Source of the DNA: Fimenecus sp045532175
GTDB taxonomy: Bacteria; Bacillota; Clostridia; Oscillospirales; Acutalibacteraceae
Length of the DNA stretch: 41,164 nt
Direction of reading: 5' to 3'
NCBI GenBank assembly: GCA_045532175.1
Contig: JAZSFK010000045.1
Location: forward strand, 1-41,164
The notes beneath the pieces are model-generated. The model did not search any database, was not told the origin of the DNA, and worked only from the letters and a program-made list of their open reading frames with translations. Shown here one piece after another: positions 20,493 to 29,458 of this stretch. A program made the position numbers and the translations under genes. How positions within the stretch are numbered: position 1 is the first letter of the stretch; every line of letters starts with the position of its first letter.

Positions 20493-21815
20493 ATGGGCTA
20501 TACGGTTGAAGATATTTTAAGAATAGCAAAAGAAAAGAAAATCAAATTTTTACGCTTGCAATTTACTGACATTTTCGGTCAGATGAAAAACATTGCAATT
20601 ACTGAAAATATGTTCGAAAAAGTTCTTACTGAGGGTCAGATGTTTGACGGTTCATCAATTGAAGGCTTTGTCCGTATTGACGAATCCGATATGTATTTAA
20701 AGCCCGACCTTGACACATTCACGATTTTACCTTGGAAAGAGGGTACAGCACGAGTAATCTGTGATGTTTACGGTGCTGATAAGGTTACTCCTTTCACAGG
20801 TGACCCCCGTTATGTTCTTCGCTCTGTAATTGAAGACGCTGCAAGTATGGGTTATTCAATCAATGTTGGCCCTGAGTGTGAGTTTTTCCTTTTCAAGCTT
20901 GATGAACAGGGCAGAGCCACAACAAAAACAAATGATGCGGTTGGTTATTTTGATATAGGCCCTGCTGACGACGGAGAACAATGTCGTAACGATATCTGTA
21001 TTGCATTACAGCAGATGGATTATGAAATCGAAGCATCCCACCACGAATGTGCAGAAGGACAGCACGAAATTGATTTTAAATTTGCTGAGGCACTTGATGC
21101 AGCCGATAAGGTTGTAACCTTTAAGCACGTTGTTAAGACCTATGCACGTCGTAACGGACTTCATGCAACATTTATGCCAAAGCCTCTTTACGGTGCAGCA
21201 GGTAACGGTATGCATACAAATCTTTCTCTTATGAAGGACGGTAAAAATGCATTCTATGACCCTGATGACAAATATGGTTTAAGTGAAACCGCATATCAGT
21301 TTATTGCAGGTGTTCTTCACCACATCAAGGCAATAACCTGTGTTGCAAACCCGCTTGTAAACTCATATAAAAGACTTGTTCCGGGCTTTGAAGCACCTGT
21401 TTATATTTCCTGGTCAGCATCAAACCGTTCAGCCCTTATCCGTGTTCCGGCAGCAAGAGGAATGGCAACAAGAGTTGAGCTTCGTTCATCAGACCCGTCC
21501 TGTAATCCGTATCTTGAAATGGCACTTTGTATTGCAGCAGGTCTTGACGGTATTAAAAAGGGTATGAAAGCGCCTGAGGGTATTACAACAAATATCTATG
21601 ATATGACAAGGGAAGAAAGAAAAGCAAACGGAATTGAAAATCTTCCAAGCACCTTGCAGGAAGCAACAAGAGAGTTTGAAAAGAGCGAATTTGTGAAAGA
21701 GGTTCTTGGCGAACACATCTTTACAAAATACCTTGCAGGTAAGAAACAGGAATGGAAGAGCTATACAACAAGAGTTACCCAATGGGAAATTGAAGAATAT
21801 CTTACAAAATATTAA
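20493..21815 (+). CDS. glnA: Glutamine synthetase type I
   Basis: A 440-residue GSI enzyme that makes glutamine from glutamate, ammonia and ATP. Signatures: DGSSIEGFVRIDESDMYL near the N-terminus, the metal-binding GPECEFFLF, the KPLYGAAGNGMHTNLSL ATP/glutamate site, and the NRSALIRVPAARG loop. The length (about 440) and lack of the ~25-residue insertion place it in the GSI-alpha group of Firmicutes, which is feedback-controlled rather than adenylylated. ATG 20493 follows AAAGGTGG; an in-frame GTG at 20481 is part of that site. It is monocistronic, with a strong promoter shared in divergence with thrS. No GlnR operator was recognised with confidence. Confidence 0.96.
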   Translation: MGYTVEDILRIAKEKKIKFLRLQFTDIFGQMKNIAITENMFEKVLTEGQMFDGSSIEGFVRIDESDMYLKPDLDTFTILPWKEGTARVICDVYGADKVTPFTGDPRYVLRSVIEDAASMGYSINVGPECEFFLFKLDEQGRATTKTNDAVGYFDIGPADDGEQCRNDICIALQQMDYEIEASHHECAEGQHEIDFKFAEALDAADKVVTFKHVVKTYARRNGLHATFMPKPLYGAAGNGMHTNLSLMKDGKNAFYDPDDKYGLSETAYQFIAGVLHHIKAITCVANPLVNSYKRLVPGFEAPVYISWSASNRSALIRVPAARGMATRVELRSSDPSCNPYLEMALCIAAGLDGIKKGMKAPEGITTNIYDMTREERKANGIENLPSTLQEATREFEKSEFVKEVLGEHIFTKYLAGKKQEWKSYTTRVTQWEIEEYLTKY

Positions 21816-21834
21816 AAAAATGACGGTAGGCGAA

Positions 21835-21893
21835 GGGCGATACTGCATAAGGCTTAAATTCCTTAATGCAGTGTCGCCCAAGTTTTTATTTTA
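21835..21893 (+). terminator. Terminator after glnA
   Basis: A long hairpin, GGGCGATACTGCATAAGG (21835-21852) against CCTTAATGCAGTGTCGCCC (21861-21879), with a G-U pair and one bulge, is followed by TTTTTATTTT. It lies between glnA and the convergent decarboxylase gene. Confidence 0.88.
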
Positions 21894-23214
21894 CAATCAG
21901 AATTTTATTTAAATTATATTTTCGGAATAGTTCAATGTGTTTTTCGCTGATTCTTTCACCGCTTACGGCAATCGGAACAGCAGGGGGACAAGAAACAGTA
22001 GGACTTGCACATATTCTGCCCGACGCATTTTCAACATTGATTTCTTCGCTTTCACAAAAAATCGCATCACGAATAGTCATAACCCTTTCCGCTTCGGGGA
22101 TTTCAATGACTTCAACATCTTTATTCCTTTTAATATGCAGATTTTCAAAAGCATTTTTGATTTTTTCAAAATCATCGTCAGTGTTTTGGGGACTGAACAT
22201 AAACACAACAAAATCATTGTCAGCATATTCAAATTCAATGCCACAGTCACGAAGATATTTTGCAAAATTAAAGTCAAAACCGCGAAAATCAACAGTAATC
22301 TTTAACGGCTCGGCTGATACTGTTCCCAAGCCTTTTGAATTGATTAAGCATCTCAATTCTTCAACCTTTACACGACATTCATCAATATCTTTTTTGATTT
22401 TCTCATCAATGTATTTATTACACAAATCAAGTGATTGCAAAATTAAGTATGAGGGACTTGTTGAGCCGAAAATCGCCATGGCATTGACTGCGCTTTGCGA
22501 AAATCTGTACTTATCATCTTTCGCAATATGCAAATATCCGCCACTCGTAAGTACGGGCAGAGTTTTGTGTGCCGAGTCACAGCACATATCCGCACCAAGG
22601 CTTATCGGGTGCAAATCTTCTTCACAGAATTTAAGATAACTACCGTGAGCATTGTCAACAAGCAAAGGAATATTGTGCTTCTTGCAAACCTCTGAAATAC
22701 TTGGAATATCACACATTCCGCCAAGGTAATCGGGGCTTGTAATGTAAACTGCAAATGGCTTGTTCTCAAGTGAATTGAGTTTTTGCTCCAAACCCTCAGC
22801 CGTAACAATGCAACTGCAAATACTGTCAGTTGTTTCGGGGTAAAGCCATTCCACATCCGCATCAAGCTTTGCAAGGGAATAAATAAAAGATTTATGAGCA
22901 TTTCGCCCTGCAAGTACAAATGGTCTTTGTGATTTGTCCGCACGTAAATAGGCAAGATAAAGCATAGCATTTATACTCTGACTTGACCCGCCTGCAGAAT
23001 AAACTGTTTTTGATGTGCCAAAAAGTGAACTTGCATTTTCTTCACTTTCTTTGATTATTCCGTCGGGTGCATAAAGCTCGTCTGCACCGCGGATTTCGGT
23101 AATATCGGCACTTTCACAGCCTAAAAAAGACACACCCTTATGACCCGGCATGTGAAGTCGGGAGAGGCTACTTTTAATGTAGTTCTGCACAAAGTCAAAA
23201 ATTGGTGTGTCCAT
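21886..23214 (-). CDS. Orn/Lys/Arg decarboxylase family PLP protein
   Basis: A 442-residue fold-type I PLP enzyme of the Orn/Lys/Arg decarboxylase family, in the short form found in Firmicutes. Signatures: LHMPGHKG near 20-27, the GADELYAPDG segment, VDNAHGSY with the PLP-pyridine aspartate D187, and SAHKTLP with the Schiff-base lysine K217. It probably decarboxylates arginine, lysine or ornithine for polyamine synthesis; which one cannot be told. ATG 23214 follows AAAGGA. It lies 13 bases downstream of scfB, so it appears to be the last gene of the scfA-scfB transcript. Confidence 0.9.
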   Translation of the reverse strand: MDTPIFDFVQNYIKSSLSRLHMPGHKGVSFLGCESADITEIRGADELYAPDGIIKESEENASSLFGTSKTVYSAGGSSQSINAMLYLAYLRADKSQRPFVLAGRNAHKSFIYSLAKLDADVEWLYPETTDSICSCIVTAEGLEQKLNSLENKPFAVYITSPDYLGGMCDIPSISEVCKKHNIPLLVDNAHGSYLKFCEEDLHPISLGADMCCDSAHKTLPVLTSGGYLHIAKDDKYRFSQSAVNAMAIFGSTSPSYLILQSLDLCNKYIDEKIKKDIDECRVKVEELRCLINSKGLGTVSAEPLKITVDFRGFDFNFAKYLRDCGIEFEYADNDFVVFMFSPQNTDDDFEKIKNAFENLHIKRNKDVEVIEIPEAERVMTIRDAIFCESEEINVENASGRICASPTVSCPPAVPIAVSGERISEKHIELFRKYNLNKILIVK

Positions 23215-23227
23215 TTGTATTTTCCTT

Positions 23228-24595
23228 TTATTTTTCTTCTGCTTCTGCCACTTGAATCATAACCGCACATTCGATTCTCTTTTTAAAGAGTTCACAGCCA
23301 TATTCGTAAATGCCTGTGATTTTACCCGATGCATGGTATGAGTTTGCAGCACAACCGCCTGAGCAGTAGAGCTTTGCCCAACAGTCGTTACATTCAGGTC
23401 TTGCGTAAGCATTACAAAGTTTAAATTCATTCTGAACTTCTTTGTTTGTAACTCCGTCCCAAATGTTGCCGAGTAGGTATTTTGTGTCGCCCACAAACTG
23501 ATGGCAGCGATAAAGGTCACCTGTGGGAGTAACAGCCATATATTCAGTGCCTGAACCACAGCCTGAAATTCTCTTGTAAATACAAGGGCCGTGTTTAAGG
23601 TCAAGCATATAGTGGTAGAAGGTAAAAGGTCTGCCTTCTTTTTTTCTTTTAATCATTTCCTTTGCAAGAAGTTCGTATTGGTCGAAAAGAATCGGCAAAT
23701 CACTTTCAGTCAATGCACTTGCATCTTCAGGTGAGCATACAACAGGCTCCATACTAAGTTCGGTAAACCCTAAATCAGCCATGTGGAAAATGTCGTTTGT
23801 AAAATCCACATTCTTATGTGTGAATGTACCGCGCATATAGTAGTTCTTGTTGCCGCGACGCTTAACGAATTCTTGGAATTTGGGAACAATAGTTTCATAA
23901 CTGCCACGACCCATATAGTCAACACGAAGTCTGTCGTGAACTTCGGGTCTACCGTCAAGGCTTAAAACAACGTTACTCATTTCACGGTTTGAAAAATCAA
24001 TAACATCGTCGTCAATGAGCATACCGTTTGTAGTAAGCGTAAAACGGAAATTCTTGTTGTGAATTTTTTCCTGAACACGTGCATAAGAAACTAATTCTTT
24101 AACAACATCCCAGTTCATAAGCGGTTCGCCACCGAAAAAGTCAACCTCAAGATTCCTTCTTGTACCTGAATTTTCAATAAGGAAATCGAGTGCACGTTTA
24201 CCAACCTCGAAACTCATAAGCGCACGTTCACCGTGATATTTACCCTGACTTGCAAAGCAGTATTCACAGTTGAGATTACAGGTGTGAGCAACGTGAAGAC
24301 AAAGAGCCTTGATAACGGTATTTCTGTTCTTGAAATCAAAAGCCATACCCTCGTATGTATCAGGAGTGAAAAGTTTTCCGTTTTCCTCAAGAAATTTCAC
24401 ATCTTCAAGACATTCAAGGACATCCTTTGGGGTTATGTCGCTGTATTTTTCTGTAATTTCCTTAACGATTTCGTCAGCACTATTGTCTTTGTAAAGTGCA
24501 ATTATATCGTAAGCCACCTCGTCAACTGTATGTACAGAGCCACTGCAGGTGTCAAGAACGATATTGTAACCGTTTAATTTATATTGATGTACCAT
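23228..24595 (-). CDS. scfB: Radical SAM/SPASM maturase of the SCIFF peptide
   Basis: A 455-residue radical SAM enzyme that forms thioether cross-links in the SCIFF peptide encoded next door. Residues 1 to about 85 are the peptide-recognition (RRE-like) region, MVHQYKLNGYNIVLDTCSGS onward. The [4Fe-4S] motif is C106, C110 and C113 in HTCNLNCEYCFASQGKYHG, followed by FFGGEPLMNWD. The C-terminal SPASM part is cysteine-rich: ISGCGSGTEYMAVTP, YRCHQF, PECNDCWAKLYCSGGCAANS and YGCELF, for two further Fe-S clusters. Length fits ScfB. It lies 75 bases after scfA, with an intrinsic terminator in between, and a PLP decarboxylase follows. Confidence 0.95.
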   Translation of the reverse strand: MVHQYKLNGYNIVLDTCSGSVHTVDEVAYDIIALYKDNSADEIVKEITEKYSDITPKDVLECLEDVKFLEENGKLFTPDTYEGMAFDFKNRNTVIKALCLHVAHTCNLNCEYCFASQGKYHGERALMSFEVGKRALDFLIENSGTRRNLEVDFFGGEPLMNWDVVKELVSYARVQEKIHNKNFRFTLTTNGMLIDDDVIDFSNREMSNVVLSLDGRPEVHDRLRVDYMGRGSYETIVPKFQEFVKRRGNKNYYMRGTFTHKNVDFTNDIFHMADLGFTELSMEPVVCSPEDASALTESDLPILFDQYELLAKEMIKRKKEGRPFTFYHYMLDLKHGPCIYKRISGCGSGTEYMAVTPTGDLYRCHQFVGDTKYLLGNIWDGVTNKEVQNEFKLCNAYARPECNDCWAKLYCSGGCAANSYHASGKITGIYEYGCELFKKRIECAVMIQVAEAEEK

Positions 24596-24613
24596 AAAAA
24601 CAACTCATTTCAA

Positions 24614-24645
24614 CAAAAAACAGGTAATACAAACGCATTACCTGC
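24614..24645 (-). terminator. Terminator between scfA and scfB
   Basis: On the minus strand CAGGTAAT (24644-24637) pairs with ATTACCTG (24628-24621), followed by TTTTTT. Placed between peptide and maturase genes, it would let most transcripts end after scfA, giving more peptide than enzyme. Confidence 0.82.
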
Positions 24646-24670
24646 TTTCAGCAATTAGATTTTTAATTTC

Positions 24671-24820
24671 TTACTTGCTTTCGCAGTTTTCGCACTGCTG
24701 GTTAGCAACACCGCAAGATGTCTTGCAAGCTGACTGGCAAGATGTCTGGCATTCGCCACAACCACCGTTTTCAACAGATGCTGTAAGGTCTCTTGTTTCG
24801 ATTGTCTTAATTCTTTCCAT
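24671..24820 (-). CDS. scfA: SCIFF: six-cysteine ribosomally made peptide precursor
   Basis: A 49-residue precursor peptide. The leader begins MERIKTIETRDLTASVENGG and the core holds the family pattern CGECQTSCQSACKTSC, followed by GVANQQCENCESK. The closely spaced cysteines and the CQSACKTSC core are diagnostic of SCIFF (six cysteines in forty-five residues), which is nearly universal in Clostridia and is modified by ScfB into thioether-bridged peptide. This copy has eight cysteines in total, two of them at the very C-terminus in CENC. ATG 24820 follows AGGAG. The function of mature SCIFF is unknown. It is the first gene of the transcript, with its own strong promoter. Confidence 0.96.
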   Translation of the reverse strand: MERIKTIETRDLTASVENGGCGECQTSCQSACKTSCGVANQQCENCESK

Positions 24821-24864
24821 AAGTAATATCTCCTATCTGAATAATCTCAAATATTTACAGAAAA

Positions 24865-24893
24865 AGTATATCACAAGGGGGTTATGGTGTCAA
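24865..24893 (-). promoter_or_regulatory. Promoter of scfA
   Basis: On the minus strand: TTGACA (24893-24888), 17-base spacer, TATACT (24870-24865), about 45 bases before the scfA start. Confidence 0.8.
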
Positions 24894-24942
24894 GTGAAAA
24901 AAGAAAAACAAAATTACCCGTAACAATATAATATATGTTCAT

Positions 24943-24971
24943 TTGACAATCCCGTATTTGAGTGTTATATT
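24943..24971 (+). promoter_or_regulatory. Promoter of the CLC transporter
   Basis: TTGACA (24943-24948), 17-base spacer, TATATT (24966-24971). It leaves a leader of only about 25 bases, too short for a riboswitch. Confidence 0.78.
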
Positions 24972-25003
24972 TTCTTTAGAATACGACGAAAGGGAGGGTG
25001 TAT

Positions 25004-26221
25004 ATGAAATTTAAAGAGAATATAAAAAAATATGCACCGGACTTTTTGCGTGTAATTGTTGTGAGCATCCTTGTAGGTGTTGCTTGCGGTATCATTGGTG
25101 CTGTTTTTGTAAAATCAATTTCCTTTGTGACAGGGTTAAGAGAAAACAACCCGTGGATTCTTTATCTGTTACCTGCTTTCGGATTACTGATAGTGTTTAT
25201 GTATAATGCATTAAAGGTTAATGGTGTGGGTACAAACAGTATAATAAGAAGCGTTCGTACAGAGGAAAAAACTTCACCTTTTTTGGGAATAGCAATTTTT
25301 CTCGGAACAGCACTTTCTCATCTGGGCGGTGCTTCCGTAGGTCGTGAGGGTGCGGCACTTCAGCTTGGCGGAAGTGTCAGCGGACTTTTTGCAAGGATTT
25401 TTAAAATTCCCGAAAACTACCGTCGAATTCTTGTAATGAGTGGTATGGGTGCGTGCTTTTCGGCACTTTTCGGAACACCGTTTGCTGCCTTTGTCTTTGT
25501 TCTTGAGGTTGCACGTGTCGGTAAAAAATGCTTTGTAGCTATTGTTCCTGCCTTTTTGTCAAGCATTATTGCATATTTTGTTGCAAATAAACTTGGTGTT
25601 GAGCCTGAAAGATTCCCCGTGAATGAAATTCCTGCTTTTTCATTAGAGATAACTTGGAAATTTGTGCTGATTTCAGTTGCCGGAGCAGTTGTCAGTATGC
25701 TTTTTGTCTTGGCTCTGCACCATTCTGAAAAAGTCTTTGAAAAAATCATTAAAAATGTCTATATAAGAGTCGCTGTCGGCGGGGCTGTTATAATTCTTCT
25801 TACAAAGCTTCTCGGCACTACCGACTATAACGGTGGCGGAATAGGTGTTGTTCACCACATTTTCACACACGGAGAGGTAAATTACGAGGCTTTTATTCTT
25901 AAAATAATTTTCACGGCAATTTCCATAGGTGCAGGATATAAGGGCGGAGAAATTGTTCCCACAATTTTTATCGGCGGTACTCTTGGCGGTATGATTTCCT
26001 GCCTTGTGGGACTCAATCCTGCCTTTGGTGCGGCAATAGGTATCGTTGCACTTTTTTCAGGCGCAACAAATGCACCTCTTGCAACGGTTGTTTTAGCTTG
26101 CGAAATGTTCGGCTTTAACGGAATTGCATATTATCTTGTTGCCTCGGCAATCAGCTTTGCACTTTCGGGAAAAACAAGCCTTTATGAGGGAAGAAAAATT
26201 CCCTTTGCCGAGAATAAATAA
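25004..26221 (+). CDS. CLC-family anion channel/antiporter
   Basis: A 405-residue CLC membrane protein with about 10-12 hydrophobic segments. The gating glutamate E115 is present in VGREGAALQLGG, a variant of the family's GREGP motif. The first filter motif, usually GSGIP, reads VNGVGTNSI, and the GxFxP motif reads GGEIVPTIFIGG. The filter therefore departs from chloride CLCs and is closer in style to the fluoride/proton (CLC-F) or other bacterial branches; the ion cannot be settled by reading. There are no C-terminal CBS domains. ATG 25004 follows AGGGAGG; an in-frame GTG at 24998 overlaps the spacer. Monocistronic, with its own promoter and terminator. Confidence 0.88.
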   Translation: MKFKENIKKYAPDFLRVIVVSILVGVACGIIGAVFVKSISFVTGLRENNPWILYLLPAFGLLIVFMYNALKVNGVGTNSIIRSVRTEEKTSPFLGIAIFLGTALSHLGGASVGREGAALQLGGSVSGLFARIFKIPENYRRILVMSGMGACFSALFGTPFAAFVFVLEVARVGKKCFVAIVPAFLSSIIAYFVANKLGVEPERFPVNEIPAFSLEITWKFVLISVAGAVVSMLFVLALHHSEKVFEKIIKNVYIRVAVGGAVIILLTKLLGTTDYNGGGIGVVHHIFTHGEVNYEAFILKIIFTAISIGAGYKGGEIVPTIFIGGTLGGMISCLVGLNPAFGAAIGIVALFSGATNAPLATVVLACEMFGFNGIAYYLVASAISFALSGKTSLYEGRKIPFAENK

Positions 26222-26226
26222 AAAAC

Positions 26227-26260
26227 ACGGCGGGAGTTTGAAAAAACCTCGCCGTTTTTA
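26227..26260 (+). terminator. Terminator after the CLC gene
   Basis: ACGGCG (26227-26232) pairs with CGCCGT (26250-26255), with a TTTTTA tail. Confidence 0.78.
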
Positions 26261-26264
26261 TGTG

Positions 26265-26293
26265 TTGAAATATAGGCCATATTCTGTTACAAT
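26265..26293 (+). promoter_or_regulatory. Promoter of the beta-mannosidase gene
   Basis: TTGAAA (26265-26270), 17-base spacer, TACAAT (26288-26293), 32 bases before the start codon. Confidence 0.65.
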
Positions 26294-26325
26294 ATTCAAA
26301 AGATAATATAAAAGGAAAAATTGTT

Positions 26326-28794
26326 ATGAAAACTTACAATCTTAACGGACAATGGAATATGACACGTGTAGCAACAGGGGATAAATACGATGTAAATATT
26401 CCCTCTGACAACTACACTCAATTACTGGAATTAGGTGCTATTCCAGACCCATATTATAAGGATAATGAAAAGTTGGTTGAATGGGTCGGACGTGAAGACT
26501 GGACTTACGAAAGAACATTTACAATCACAGAGGATGACCTTAATAATCGTAAGGTTTTGCTTGTGTGTAAAGCCCTTGATACTCTTTGTGATGTCTGTGT
26601 GAACGATACTCTTGTTGGTAAGGGTGAAAACGCACATCTCAAATATGAATTTGACATTAAGAATGTTGCAAAAGCAGGGGAGAATACTCTCAAAATCACA
26701 TTCTTTGCACCCACAACCTATGCGGAAAACAGGCAGAAAGAAAAACCGATTCCGAAGAATTGCAACGGTACTGACGGTGCCGCATATATGCGTAAGCCAC
26801 ATTGTCATTTTGGTTGGGACTGGGGTCCACATCTTCCGCTTTCAGGCATTACAGACGATATTTCCGTAATCTGCTTTGATAACAGAATTGAAGATGCAGA
26901 GATTAAGCAAATCCACGAAAACGGCAAGGTAACCGTTAAAATTAACCCCGTTGTGGACGGTGAGGGTGAGGTAAAAGCCAAAATCATCTGTCCTGACGGC
27001 ACAGAATTTGCAATTGAAAACAATGAAATCATAATCGAAAACCCTGAACTCTGGTGGACAAGGGAATTAAACCCTGTTGAAAAACAACCGCTTTATACAG
27101 TAGTTGCAACTATGGGTGATACCGTTGTTTCAAAGAAAATCGGTCTTCGCACAATCCGTCTTGACCGTTCAAAGGATAAATATGGCAGTAATTTCTGTTT
27201 CTATCTTAACGGTGTGCCGATTTTCGGCAAGGGTGCTGACTGGATTTTACCTGACTCACTTATGGGCAGAGTTACAAAAGAAACCTATGACTATTACATA
27301 GACTCAGCACTTAAAGCGAACTTCAATATGCTTCGTATCTGGGGCGGTGCTTACTATACACCTGACTATTTCCTTGAGCAGTGTGACGAAAAAGGTCTTC
27401 TTATTTGGCAGGACTTTATGTTTGCCTGTCTTATGTACCCGTTCTATGAAGAAGATTTCCTTGAAAACGTGTTGGCAGAAATAAAATATCAGGTTATGCG
27501 AATGAAATCCCATCCGTCACTTTGTCTGTGGTGTGGTAATAACGAGGTTGAAACAATGTTCGCATATATGCCTGAAACAATGAAAATTGTGCAGTGGTAT
27601 AAAAAATTCTTCTACGAAATCCTTAATGATGTAGTGACAGAACTTGACCCCGATACTCCGTACATCCCCACATCTCCAATCGGTGATGGTTTCCGTAAGG
27701 GTGTTACAGGTGACGACCACGGTGACACACATATGTGGACGGTTTGGCACGGACAGAAACCGCTTAATTATTACAGAAGCAGACCTACTCGTTTCTGTAG
27801 TGAATTCGGTCTTGAATCATTACCGTCAATGGATGCAGTCCGTCAGTTTGCAGAAGAAAGTGATTACTATATCACAAGTGATATTTTCAACTCGCATCAG
27901 AAATGCAAGGGCGGTAACAGAAAAATGCTCTATTACCTCCTTGAAAAGTTCTATGAGCCTGAAAAATTTGAAGATTTAATCTATATGACAAATCTCATTC
28001 AGAAAGAGTGTATTCAGGATGCAACCGAGCATTGGCGACGTCATCGTGAACGTTGTAACGGTTCACTTTTCTGGCAGTTTAACGATTGCTGGCAGGCTCC
28101 GTCCTGGTCAAGTGTGGACTATACAGGTAAGTGGAAAGCACTCCAATATGCCGCACGTCATTTCTTTGAGCCTGTTTGTGTTTCTGTTGAGGAAACGGAC
28201 AAGGACTATAAGATTTACATTCTCAACGATTCAAGAGAAGACAAGAAATTGACAGTAAGCGTTAAATTTGCAACTCTTGACGGTAAAGTACTTTATGAAA
28301 ATACAAATACTTGCGACCTCGTAAAAACTGTTGTTGCAAACTCAAGAGTATTATTTGAAACAGGCAATATCGTCGGCAACAAAAAGGATATGTATATGTC
28401 CGTTAAACTCTGTGAAGACGGAAAACTCATTTCAGAAAGAACAAAGGTTTTCGTGCCTGACCGTGATTTGAAATTTAAGGCAAATACAATAGAAAAATCA
28501 GTTTCTTACGAAAACGGTGAAATCGTTGTCAAACTTAAATCTCCTGTATTCTGCCGTAGCGTAATGGTTGATATTGAGAATTTCCGTGAACCATTCTCCG
28601 ATAACTATTTTGATTTGCTTCCTAACGAAGAGAAAGTTGTAACTGTCAAGGCAGATAAAATGTATGACGTAACAGTAAAATCACTTGCAGATATTCCTGT
28701 AAAAGGCTCAAAACTCAAAACAGCCCTTTTCAGAGCAAAGTTCTTTGCAGAGCCTGAAAATCTTGCAAATTGGTTTTACTATACGATGAACTGA
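26326..28794 (+). CDS. Beta-mannosidase, glycoside hydrolase family 2
   Basis: An 822-residue GH2 enzyme that removes terminal beta-mannose from manno-oligosaccharides. The N-terminal jelly-roll begins NLNGQWNMTRVATGDKY and includes GREDWTYERTF. The TIM-barrel domain contains MLRIWGGAYYTPDYFLEQCD, the acid/base E407 in LWCGNNEVETM and the nucleophile E493 in FCSEFGLESLP; HCHFGWDWGPHLPLSG is also typical of beta-mannosidases. C-terminal beta-sandwich domains follow. Length is usual for the family. There is no signal peptide, so it acts in the cytoplasm on imported oligosaccharides; no dedicated transporter is adjacent. ATG 26326 follows AAAGGA. A regulator was not seen nearby. Confidence 0.93.
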   Translation: MKTYNLNGQWNMTRVATGDKYDVNIPSDNYTQLLELGAIPDPYYKDNEKLVEWVGREDWTYERTFTITEDDLNNRKVLLVCKALDTLCDVCVNDTLVGKGENAHLKYEFDIKNVAKAGENTLKITFFAPTTYAENRQKEKPIPKNCNGTDGAAYMRKPHCHFGWDWGPHLPLSGITDDISVICFDNRIEDAEIKQIHENGKVTVKINPVVDGEGEVKAKIICPDGTEFAIENNEIIIENPELWWTRELNPVEKQPLYTVVATMGDTVVSKKIGLRTIRLDRSKDKYGSNFCFYLNGVPIFGKGADWILPDSLMGRVTKETYDYYIDSALKANFNMLRIWGGAYYTPDYFLEQCDEKGLLIWQDFMFACLMYPFYEEDFLENVLAEIKYQVMRMKSHPSLCLWCGNNEVETMFAYMPETMKIVQWYKKFFYEILNDVVTELDPDTPYIPTSPIGDGFRKGVTGDDHGDTHMWTVWHGQKPLNYYRSRPTRFCSEFGLESLPSMDAVRQFAEESDYYITSDIFNSHQKCKGGNRKMLYYLLEKFYEPEKFEDLIYMTNLIQKECIQDATEHWRRHRERCNGSLFWQFNDCWQAPSWSSVDYTGKWKALQYAARHFFEPVCVSVEETDKDYKIYILNDSREDKKLTVSVKFATLDGKVLYENTNTCDLVKTVVANSRVLFETGNIVGNKKDMYMSVKLCEDGKLISERTKVFVPDRDLKFKANTIEKSVSYENGEIVVKLKSPVFCRSVMVDIENFREPFSDNYFDLLPNEEKVVTVKADKMYDVTVKSLADIPVKGSKLKTALFRAKFFAEPENLANWFYYTMN

Positions 28795-28799
28795 TTCTA

Positions 28800-28828
28800 T
28801 TGACAGATTACATTAAAAATTGTAAAAT
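28800..28828 (+). promoter_or_regulatory. Promoter of the lipoprotein gene
   Basis: TTGACA (28800-28805), 17-base spacer, TAAAAT (28823-28828), 32 bases before the start codon. Confidence 0.75.
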
Positions 28829-28860
28829 AACAGATGTATTTGACCGAAAGGATTGATATT

Positions 28861-29457
28861 ATGAAAAAAATAATTGCAGTTCTTCTTGTTGCGGTAATGC
28901 TTTTGTCTTTTGCTTCCTGCAAAAAGGAAGAAACACCCGAGCCTGTAACAGGTGTGCCTTTTGACAAGGAAACACTTGCAATAAGCTGGCAGGATGGTGC
29001 GTTGCTGTTCCCTAATGATGTGGTAGTTTATATGCCTTCTAATGTTAAGGATATAATGACAAAATCAGGCTTTACAATTCCAAGCCTTAATGATATGAAG
29101 GATAGAACTCTTGCACCCGGTGAGGAAAAGGATTTACGCCTTGTAAACGGTGCTGTTTCACTCACAATTACGTGTAAGAATACAGCAAAGGAAGATGCGG
29201 ACATTTTACAGTGCTCAGTTGTTGGCTACAACATCAGAAAGAGTGATGACCCTAACCACATGATAAGATTTGCAGGTACTCTTACAATTGATGCAGAAAG
29301 AGCTGCTGTTGAAGAGGTAATCGGTATTGACCCTGATTCGGAGGAAAATGGCGTTCAGTATTACAAAACTAAAAATTCAAGAAACAGAAATGTAGAAATT
29401 CGTATAAAATACAACTCCGATAATCTTATAAATTCAATCGCCTTTGAAATAGTATAA
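28861..29457 (+). CDS. Predicted lipoprotein of unknown function
   Basis: A 198-residue protein with a type II signal peptide: basic MKK, a hydrophobic stretch (IIAVLLVAVMLL) and a lipobox ending SFASC with the modified cysteine at residue 20. A charged, proline-containing linker (KKEETPEPVTG) leads into a compact domain with no family I recognise; beta-strand-rich segments such as GAVSLTITCKNTAKEDADI are visible. It would sit on the outer face of the membrane. I start at ATG 28861 behind AAAGGA; an in-frame ATG at 28834 would bury the signal peptide and has no ribosome binding site. Monocistronic, with its own promoter and terminator. Confidence 0.82.
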   Translation: MKKIIAVLLVAVMLLSFASCKKEETPEPVTGVPFDKETLAISWQDGALLFPNDVVVYMPSNVKDIMTKSGFTIPSLNDMKDRTLAPGEEKDLRLVNGAVSLTITCKNTAKEDADILQCSVVGYNIRKSDDPNHMIRFAGTLTIDAERAAVEEVIGIDPDSEENGVQYYKTKNSRNRNVEIRIKYNSDNLINSIAFEIV

Positions 29458-29458
29458 A

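Noticed and set aside
24898..25003. Fluoride riboswitch before the CLC gene
   Set aside because: The promoter leaves only about 25 bases of leader and no crcB-motif landmarks are seen.
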